A DNA stretch of 64,000 bases, from the NCBI RefSeq assembly GCF_046127645.1, contig NZ_CP175919.1, one strand, 5' to 3'. This DNA is from Clostridium_F caseinilyticum (GTDB taxonomy: Bacteria; Bacillota; Clostridia; Clostridiales; Clostridiaceae). This document shows, piece after piece, positions 26,980-36,100 of this stretch; the first letter of the stretch is position 1; every line of letters starts with the position of its first letter. Both the position numbers and the translations under genes were made by a program. The notes below the pieces were generated by a model. That model was not told the origin of the DNA, ran no database searches, and saw nothing but the letters and a program-made list of their open reading frames with translations.

Positions 26980-27681
26980 ATGATTTCTCCTAGGATGACG
27001 AAAATAATAGGGCATATGCCTAAGGGGCTTTTGAAATTTTTATCGCAAAAAATATTAAATAGTTATATAAATAAGTATGCTAACTTAAGTATAAATGGTA
27101 AAGAAAATTTGGAAAATATAAATAAACCAATTATTTTTATTTCTAATCATTTAAGTAACTCTGATGCTTTAATAATAAATAAAGTATTAAAAGATCAAGA
27201 TATAACTTTTATAGCAGGAGTTAAGCTTAAAGATAATTCATTAACTAAACTTGGATTAGAAATAACCAAAACTATACCAATAAAACCTAATACTGCTGAC
27301 AAAGAGGCTATATATAGTATAGTAAAAACTTTAAAAGCAGGGAATAATATTTTAATATTCCCAGAAGGAACTAGAAGTAGAACTGCAAAATTAATGGAAC
27401 CTAAAAAAGGTGTAATTCTAATACAAAAATTAAGCAAAGCTACTATAGTACCTTTAGGTATTAGTGGAACAGAAAAACTTTTGCCTATAAATGAGAAAGA
27501 TATGGCATTAGAACGTTTTCAGTGTGCTGATGTAACAATAAATATAGGTAAAGCATTAGAAATACCTAAAAAAGATAAAGAAGAATCAAAACATGAATAT
27601 GAAGATAGAATTATGAACTATTTTATGAGTGAAATAGCTGAATTAATACCAAAAGAGTATAGAGGTATATATGATAATTAG
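26980..27681 (+). CDS. 1-acyl-sn-glycerol-3-phosphate acyltransferase (PlsC-like)
   Basis: The 233-residue acyltransferase carries motif I as ISNHLSNSDA (HxxxxD), motif III as FPEGTRSR and a proline-containing VPLGISG segment, all as in lysophosphatidic acid acyltransferases. It should transfer an acyl chain to form phosphatidic acid at the membrane. The ATG follows GAGAGGTGTTATAA. The gene precedes nth in the same direction but with a gap of about 90 bases, so co-transcription is uncertain. Confidence 0.9.
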   Translation: MISPRMTKIIGHMPKGLLKFLSQKILNSYINKYANLSINGKENLENINKPIIFISNHLSNSDALIINKVLKDQDITFIAGVKLKDNSLTKLGLEITKTIPIKPNTADKEAIYSIVKTLKAGNNILIFPEGTRSRTAKLMEPKKGVILIQKLSKATIVPLGISGTEKLLPINEKDMALERFQCADVTINIGKALEIPKKDKEESKHEYEDRIMNYFMSEIAELIPKEYRGIYDN

Positions 27682-27774
27682 AACTTACTTTAATATAGAA
27701 GTTTAATAATGACTAAGGATTAAGTTTAATAAATATAGTTATTTGTTAAACAAAATTATGGGAGTGATTTTCAA

Positions 27775-28416
27775 TTGGATAATAATGAAATAAAAAATGT
27801 TATAGATATATTGATAGAAACATATCCTGATGCTAATTGTGAATTAGAGCACAGAAATCCTTTTGAGCTTTTAATAGCTACAGTTTTATCTGCTCAGACT
27901 ACAGATAAAAAAGTAAATGAAGTAACAAAGGTATTATTTAAGGAATATGATACTCCTAAAGATTTTTTAAATCTAAAAAGAGAAGAATTAGAGGAGAAAA
28001 TTAAAAAGATAGGTTTATATAGAAATAAATCTAAAAATATATTAGCTCTTTGTAAAGAATTAGAAGAAAAATTCCAAGGAGAAGTTCCTAATGATTTTGA
28101 TGCTTTGACTTCACTGCCAGGAGTAGGTAGAAAAACTGCTAATGTAGTTTTAGCCAATGCTTTTAAAGTACCGACTATAGCAGTAGATACCCATGTATTT
28201 AGAGTATCTAATAGAATAGGATTAGCAGAGGCTAGCAATGTATTAAAAACAGAAGAACAGTTACAAGAAGTTATACCAAAAGAATTATGGATATTAATGC
28301 ATCATGTATTAATATTTCATGGAAGAAGATGTTGTATAGCTAGAAAACCTAAATGTGAAGAATGTACTATAAAAAAGTATTGCAGGTATTATAATGAAGA
28401 GGTTAAACCATCTTAA
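27775..28416 (+). CDS. nth: endonuclease III
   Basis: This base-excision repair glycosylase/AP lyase has 213 residues. The helix-hairpin-helix is LPGVGRKTANVV with the catalytic Lys at KTAN, and the catalytic Asp is in AVDTHVFRVSNR. The [4Fe-4S] cluster loop near the C-terminus reads CCIARKPKCEECTIKKYC (C-x6-C-x2-C-x5-C). The start is TTG at 27775, preceded by GGGAGTG. A terminator hairpin follows. Confidence 0.97.
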   Translation: MDNNEIKNVIDILIETYPDANCELEHRNPFELLIATVLSAQTTDKKVNEVTKVLFKEYDTPKDFLNLKREELEEKIKKIGLYRNKSKNILALCKELEEKFQGEVPNDFDALTSLPGVGRKTANVVLANAFKVPTIAVDTHVFRVSNRIGLAEASNVLKTEEQLQEVIPKELWILMHHVLIFHGRRCCIARKPKCEECTIKKYCRYYNEEVKPS

Positions 28417-28430
28417 GTATAAGTATTTAT

Positions 28431-28470
28431 AATAGCAAATTATCTTATATATTAAGATGGTTTTGCTATT
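28431..28470 (+). terminator. terminator after nth
   Basis: AATAGCAAA pairs with TTTGCTATT, with an inner TATCTTA..TAAGATG stem. Confidence 0.75.
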
Positions 28471-28560
28471 AAATTATCCACATGTGGATAATTTTCAAAG
28501 AAAATTGTTTATAATTAAATAAACTTTGTATAGGGATTAAATGAAAGAGGGGAAAACAAT

Positions 28561-29733
28561 ATGGATATTAAAGAAAAGGCATTAATGGTACATAAAAAAT
28601 TTAAAGGAAAATTATCTATAGAAGGGAAAATGCAAGTTAAAAATAAAGATGATTTATCTATAGCATATACTCCAGGAGTTGCAGAGCCCTGTATAAAAAT
28701 AAATGAGGACAAGTCCTTAGTTTATGAATATACCATGAAAGGAAACACTGTAGCTGTGGTAACTAATGGTACAGCAGTTTTAGGATTAGGAGATATAGGT
28801 CCTTATGCAGGATTGCCTGTTATGGAAGGAAAAGCTCTTTTATTTAAAGAATTTGCAAATATAGACTCATTTCCAATTTGTATAGATAGTAAAGATCCAG
28901 ATGAAATTATAAAAACAGTTAAACTTATAGCTCCAGGTTTTGGAGGAATAAATCTAGAAGACATAAAAGCTCCAGAATGTTTTTACATAGAACAAAAATT
29001 GAAAGATGAATTAGATATTCCAGTATTTCATGATGATCAACATGGAACAGCCATAGTGGTTTTAGCAGGAATATATAACGCATTAAAACTTATAGGTAAA
29101 AAATTAGAAGAAGCAAAAATAGTTATAAATGGAGCTGGTTCTGCGGGAATATCTATATGTAAATTATTATTACAAGCAGGAGCTAAAGATATAATAATGT
29201 GTGATAAGGAAGGTTCTTTAGCAAAGGGTAATAGCAATTTAAATGAAGCTCAAAAATTAATAGCAGAAGTAACTAATAAAGAAAATCAAAAAGGAACATT
29301 AAAAGATATAATAAAAGGAAAAGATGTATTTATAGGAGTATCAGCACCAAATATACTTACAGAAGAAATGGTAGCTACTATGAATAAAGACTCTATAGTA
29401 TTTGCTATGGCAAATCCAACTCCAGAAATAATGCCAGATAAAGCAAAAAAAGCAGGAGCTAGAGTAGTAGCTACAGGAAGATCAGACTTCCCAAATCAAA
29501 TAAATAATGTATTAGTATTCCCTGGAATTTTTAGAGGAGCATTAGATGTAAGATCTAAAGTTATAAATGAAGAAATGAAATTAGCAGCGTCTAAAGCTAT
29601 AGCATCTCTAATAAAGGATAATGAACTAAATGACGACTATATAATACCAGGAGCCTTCGATAAAAGAGTGGCACAGGTTGTAGCAGAGGAAGTAAAAAAA
29701 GTAGCCCTAAAAATGGGATTATCAAAATTATAA
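28561..29733 (+). CDS. malic enzyme (NAD(P)-dependent, malate to pyruvate)
   Basis: The short-form malic enzyme of 390 residues begins with a catalytic domain containing SIAYTPGVAEPC, TNGTAVLGLGDIG and EDIKAPECF. The metal site HDDQHGTA (near residue 160) and the Rossmann loop NGAGSAGIS follow. It oxidatively decarboxylates malate to pyruvate. Cofactor choice cannot be decided by eye. The ATG follows GAGGGGAAAACAAT. Downstream is a short remnant of another gene. Confidence 0.94.
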   Translation: MDIKEKALMVHKKFKGKLSIEGKMQVKNKDDLSIAYTPGVAEPCIKINEDKSLVYEYTMKGNTVAVVTNGTAVLGLGDIGPYAGLPVMEGKALLFKEFANIDSFPICIDSKDPDEIIKTVKLIAPGFGGINLEDIKAPECFYIEQKLKDELDIPVFHDDQHGTAIVVLAGIYNALKLIGKKLEEAKIVINGAGSAGISICKLLLQAGAKDIIMCDKEGSLAKGNSNLNEAQKLIAEVTNKENQKGTLKDIIKGKDVFIGVSAPNILTEEMVATMNKDSIVFAMANPTPEIMPDKAKKAGARVVATGRSDFPNQINNVLVFPGIFRGALDVRSKVINEEMKLAASKAIASLIKDNELNDDYIIPGAFDKRVAQVVAEEVKKVALKMGLSKL

Positions 29734-29774
29734 TTTGCCAATTTATTTGAACGATAATTTGGAACATATATGGT

Positions 29775-29843
29775 GATAGATCCAATAAAATAACTGAGGT
29801 AATAGGAAAATTAAACGAATTAGTTAATAGATTTAATGTATAA
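29775..29843 (+). pseudogene. possible 3' remnant of a methyl-accepting chemotaxis protein gene
   Basis: A short frame reads DRSNKITEVIGKLNELVNRF plus NV and stop, closely like the conserved C-terminus of clostridial chemotaxis receptors. Nothing upstream continues it. The next strong terminator (29864-29894) would have belonged to it. The identification rests on about 22 residues only. Confidence 0.4.
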
Positions 29844-29863
29844 ATAAAATAATAGAGTTATTA

Positions 29864-29901
29864 AGTATAGTCATTTATTAAAATTGACTATGCTTTTTTT
29901 T
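29864..29901 (+). terminator. intrinsic terminator
   Basis: AGTATAGTCA pairs with TGACTATGCT, followed by an uninterrupted T run. Confidence 0.88.
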
Positions 29902-30046
29902 ATTTAAAATATATATTCAAAGGTTGTTTTGATATGATAAGCAAAATATTGTAAATAGGCGCATCTAGAATTAAATAATTATAAGCTAAAACATAAATTA
30001 TTTTTCAAAATAGTTATGAGTATTTAAAAAAATAATTCACAAAAGG

Positions 30047-30075
30047 TTGAAAAAATGTTAACAATTTTGTAATAT
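30047..30075 (+). promoter_or_regulatory. sigma-A-type promoter of the RHS toxin gene
   Basis: TTGAAA (30047-30052), a 17-base spacer and TAATAT (30070-30075), 43 bases before the start codon, which follows AAAGGAGGAAACTT. Confidence 0.75.
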
Positions 30076-30118
30076 ATAGATATGAAAAATTGTAAAAATT
30101 GATTAAAGGAGGAAACTT

Positions 30119-33100
30119 ATGAGGATAAGTAAAATTAAAAGAAAAGTAGTTTATATTTTGTTATCGTGTATGATTATTTCATGTATGCCAACTAATGTAT
30201 TAGCAGATACCATAAATAATAAGTTTAGAAACACATATGTAGCACCCCAATTTGGCAATGAAGATAATAATGAACAAGAATTAGAAACTAAAATAGTAAA
30301 AGAAGCCGTAGAAAAAAGAGAAAGTAATGTAAAACACTTTTTAAAAGAAGATAATACTTATGAAGCAGTTATATACAATGATCCTGTACATTATTTAGAT
30401 AATGGTGTATGGAAAGATATTGATAATTCCTTTTCAGAAATTGAAGATAAAAAGGAATATACATATAAAGAAATTGATGATAATAAAGAGCAGGATACTT
30501 ATATAAATGAAGAAAAAGATACTAAAAAAAATAATAGCAATACAGAAAATAATGATGAAGTTAAAGATAAAGAATTAAAAGACACCGATAGGGAAAAAGC
30601 AAATGATCTAAAAGAAGATAATAACATCAATGATAACAATAAAACAGAAAATCATTATAAAGATAATAAGAGCAATACTAAAAGCCAAAGTGAAGAAAAG
30701 GATAATAACAATACTAGTGAAGAAAAAAAATCTCAAGATATAAAAAAAAGTAATGAAAAAGATATTATTAAGAATACTACTGAAAAAAATAATTATAAAA
30801 AAGAAATTGAAAACAAGAATAATGATAAAGTTAAAGATAGGAATAATATAAAAAAAGATAATTTAAATAATAAAACAGATCAAAATAAAAAAATAAAAAT
30901 AAATAAAAAGATAGAAAAACAAAAATTTCTAATTAATAAAAACAATGATTTTAAAGTGAAAATAGCCAAAAATGCTAAGTCAAATCAATTAGTAACTATA
31001 CAAAAAAATAAATATAAAGTTCAATGGCAAATTGATGATGTAAACAATTCTTTAGTTAAAATTGTTCCCAAAGACAATAACAAGGTAGAAAAAGATATTA
31101 ACAATACTGTAGAAAATAAAATTAAAAAGTTAAAAGTAAAAAATAAAGGTAAAGTTAATGAAGTAGAACAAAAAGGAATTATTAAAGAAAATGAAAAAGA
31201 TAAGACTGTAGCTAATGTATCCTCAGAGGTTAAATTTGAAAATATACGTAATAATATAGATCTTCAATATAATATTAGTTCACAAAAATTAAAAGAATAT
31301 ATAATACTAAATAATAAAGTAGAAAATCCAGAATTTAAATTTAAAATAAAAGCTAGTAATCTTATTCCTAAAATAGAGGAAGATAACAGCATAAGTTTTT
31401 ATGCAAAGGATGATAGCCAGAAAAAGATATTTGATATTGATGCTCCATTTATGATTGATGATAACAATGCTACAAGTGATGATATAAAAGTAGAATTAAT
31501 TAAAGATGGTGACGACTATATATTATTATTAAAACCTGATACTAAGTGGCTTAATAGTACAGAAAGAAAATATCCAGTAAAAATAGACCCTACAGAGAAT
31601 AGTTCTTTAGGTGTTAAGGATATTCAAGATGCTTATGTAAATTCTTCCGAACCTAATAAAAATAGACAGAAAGATTTTTTTATTACAGTTGGATATGGTA
31701 AATATACAAAAGTTAGTAGAGGTTTTATAAAATTTAACAAGCTTCCTAAATTAAGTTCCAGCGAAATGGTAGTAAAAGCAACGATAGAATTAACACTTCC
31801 AACAGAAAGTAAAACTCTTAATCAAGTTAATGTTCATGAGGCGAAAAAAGATTGGAACTCCAAAAGTATAACTTGGAATAACAAGCCTGATTATAATAAT
31901 GAAGTTTTAGATTATGAAATGGTTAAGGAAAGAAAAAAATATTCTTGGGATATAAGTTCCCTAGCTAAAAAATGGTATACAGAAGGCACTAATTATGGAA
32001 TAATGTTTAAACAAAAACAAGAAATCGCAGGATCTGGTGTTAATGAGTTTTTATCATCAGATAATGGAGACCAATATTCTGCTTATAGGCCTGTTGCAAA
32101 TATAGCATATGTTAATACTTCAGGAATTGAAAATTATTGGACTTATCATTCTCAGGATGCAGGCAGGGCAGGTACAGTATATGTTAATGATTATACGGGT
32201 AATTTAACATTAATACATGATGATCTAGAGTTAAATGGAAACAAAATGCCAATTTCTTTAAAACATATATATAATACTAATGAAGTTTATGATACTGATA
32301 GTGAATATGTTAATAAAGTAAAAGATAGTAGATATGGTAATGGATTTAGACTTAATTTAAGTCAAAGAATCGAATATAAAAATGGAAAATATGTTTATAC
32401 TGATGAAGATGGTACTAAGCATTATTTTAATTTTAATAAATCTAAAAATTTATATGAAGATGAAACTGGTATAGATTTAAAGTTAAAAATTACACCTAAT
32501 GATGCAATGAGTACATATACAGTTACAGATAAAGATAATAATAAACTTATTTTTTTGAAAAGTGGTTATTTGTATAAAATAAAAGATAAGAGTGAAAATA
32601 CTATAACATTATCTTATAATGGCGCTATATTAACAAAGGTAATAGATGGAGTAGGGAGAGAAGTATTTTTAAATGTATATGATAGTGGTTATTTAAAAAA
32701 CATAGAGTATCCTAAAGGAACAGTAATAGCTTCTTTTGCTTATAATGGTGGGAAACTATCACAAATTACTTATATGGATGGAAAGAAAACTCAATATTTA
32801 TATAACTCTAAAAATAATAGATTAGAAACAGTTAAAAATATAAATGGCTCTGCTTTTAAATATGATTATTATCCCGGTAGCGCTAATAGAATATCTAAGA
32901 TAACTGAATTTGGAATGAACAATGAATTAGGAACAAGCCTAAATTTAAAATATGGATATAATACAACAGAGTTCAAAAACATAAATAAAAAAGGTAAAGA
33001 AATAAATAAAAAGGAAATATATCAGTTTAATAATCAAGGAAATACAATTTCTGTTAGAGATGAAAATGGACAGGCATTATACTACAAATATTCTAACAAT

Positions 33101-36100
33101 ATAAGCTCTAACAAACTTACATTAGAATCTAAATTACAAAAAACAATAACAAATTTTTTGAAAAATCATAATGCAGAATATGATGATAAGTGGAAAGTAG
33201 ATAAATGGGGAAAATCAGAAGGTGTAGCACAATATGATTCAATTTATAATTACTCTGGAAAAAGATCTCTAAAGATAACTAAAAATAATAAAGGAGATAG
33301 GCATTTTTATAGTCAAGAATTAAATCTAGAAAAAGGTAAGAAATACACTTTTTCAGCTTATACCGCTACAAAGGATATATCAAATTCAAACAAAAAAGGT
33401 GCAGCCATATTTATAAACTATCAAAATAAAGATGGAAAATGGGAAACGGAAGAATCTAAATTTATAAGTGGCACTAATGATTGGGTAAGAAATGAAATAG
33501 CCTTTGAACTCCCTAAAGATTCTGCAAGTAATACTGTTTATGCTAGAGTAGGTATAGTAGAAGAAACAGGTACGGCATATTTTGATTGTTTACAGCTTGA
33601 AGAAGGGGTTGTAGCAAATAGATATAATTTAATTGAAAATCCTAATTTTATAGGACAAGATTATTGGAGCAAAAGTGCTAGCTGCACAGCAGCAGATAAA
33701 TTAGTTACAGTAGATAAAAATGATACTACTTATCCAACTAATTTAGATAAAGAAAGAACAGCCTTTTTGTTAAATGGAGAAGGTTCTAAAGAAAAAAACG
33801 TATATCAATCCCTAAATTTATCTGGTAAAAAAGGAGATGTTTTTGTACTAGGTGGATGGGCAAAGGCTAATTCTGTAGCTTTAAAATCCAGGAGATACTT
33901 TGCTTTAGATGTAGGTTTTGAAAGATATGACGGTAAGTTTGATTGGAAGCCTATATCCTTCAATGAGGATTCCACTCAATGGCAATATATTTGCGATAGG
34001 ATTATAGCAGATAATGATTACAAAAGTGTCAAGGTTTATTGTATATATTATAATAATGAAAACAAAGCCTATTTTGATGCTATTCAACTGTATAGGGAAG
34101 AATTTGGAGTAAGTTATAAATATGATGAAAATGGAAATATAGTATCTGTAAAAGATTTATCAGGAAAAGAATCTAAATTTCAATACAATGGAAATAACGA
34201 ATTGATAAATAAGGTGAATCCAGATGGTAGTAATTATAGATATGATTATGATGATAAAAATAACTTAATTCATGCCATATCAGGGGAAAATGTAGTATAC
34301 TCTTTTCAATATGATAAATATGGAAACCCAGTAAAAGCTAAAGTGGGAGATGATAATCTTTCTATAAATACAGAATCTACATATACTGAAGATGGAAACT
34401 ATATGAAAAGTATTAAAGATTCTAGAGGAAATGTAGTAACTTATGATTATGACAGGACTAAGGGTAACTTAAAAAGTGTTAAAGATGCTAAGGGTTCGGT
34501 TATTAATAATAATTATGATTCTTTAGATAGATTAAAAGATGTAGAGAAAAAAGTAGGAGGCAAGGTAGTCAGAAATGATTATGAATATAATGATGAGGAT
34601 CAGCTTGCTTCTATAAAGCATAACGGATTTGAATATAATTTTAGTTATGATAATTTTGGAAGAAATTCTTCTGTAACGGTAGGAAAGAATAAACAAAATT
34701 TAACCAGTACAGAATATGACGATGATTCAGGAAAAGTTATAAAAGAGAATTTTGGTAATAATCAATATATAAAATATGGATATGATGATTTTCATAGAGT
34801 TAATTCACAATTTTATGGAAAAGAAGGTAAAGAAGTAGAAAAATATAATTATGCTTATGATGCAGAAGGTAATTTGGCATTAAAAAAAGATTTAGAAAAT
34901 GATGTGCTATATAGGTATAATTATGATTTATCTAATAGGCTTACAGAGTTAAATAATTCTGACGGAGAAGTTACTAAATATAACTATGATGATAATAATA
35001 ACATAAAAACAATTTTTGAAAAAATATATGGTAAAGATTATACAACCAATTATAGTTATAATAAAGATAATAAGCTGACTAATGTTTATTATAATAGAGG
35101 AGAAAATGAAGATATTAAAGGGGAAAAATTCCCTTTAAATAATAATACTTCAGGTCTTAAAGGAACCACAGCTTATACCAGTGATAGTGGATTTGAAAAT
35201 GATAAAAATTCTGGAGAAAGTGTATTATCAAATTATGAAGGAACCAAAAATTTATTAAGTAATAGTTCCTTTGAAAGTGACTTAGCTAATTGGAGAGCAG
35301 GGGATTGGAGTAATCTATCTGGTAAAGGTAGAATTGTGAAAGATGGACTGGATGGAAACAAATGCTTAGAAATATATGATGATAATCCTAGTACTAAAAA
35401 AGGAACTAATACAGTAATATATCAATATGTTAATTTTTCAGCTCCAATTTCTACTAATAAACAATATAATCTAAGTACTTTTGCAAAAAGGATAGGAAAT
35501 GCTCAACCAGTAATATCTATAATGGGCTATGATGCTAATAACAAAGAAATACAAAATTCCTATGTTATAAAGAACCATAGCATAGACAATAATAAATGGA
35601 CAAGAATAGACAGTACATTTACAGTACCTAAAAATACAAAAAAAGTATTAATTGCTCTTAGAGGACCAGTAAAAGATAGTGATAAAATAAGATTTGATAA
35701 GGTTCAATTAGAAGAAAAACCTTATGCTTCGCCTTATACTGCATCACAATCTAATGGTACAAGAACTTTGTATAAACTTAGACCAGAAAAGACAGCGGGA
35801 ACAATGTCAGTATGGTTTAATACAAAAGGAACAGCAACTGGAAACTCAAGAATGATTTTAAGTAATGAAACAGATAAAGCATTAATAAATCTTTATATAG
35901 ATTCAAATAATAAATTAAATTTAGCATTAAAAAAAGAAGATGGAACCTTTATAAATGTTGTAACATTAAATGATTCTGTAACTTCTAATGCATGGCATTT
36001 TGCAGCTATAAGATGGCAGCTAGAGGGTAAAACATTAAAATGCAAAGTTTATTTAGATAAAAATTCTATGGAAAAAACCATAAGTGATTTTAAAGACTTT

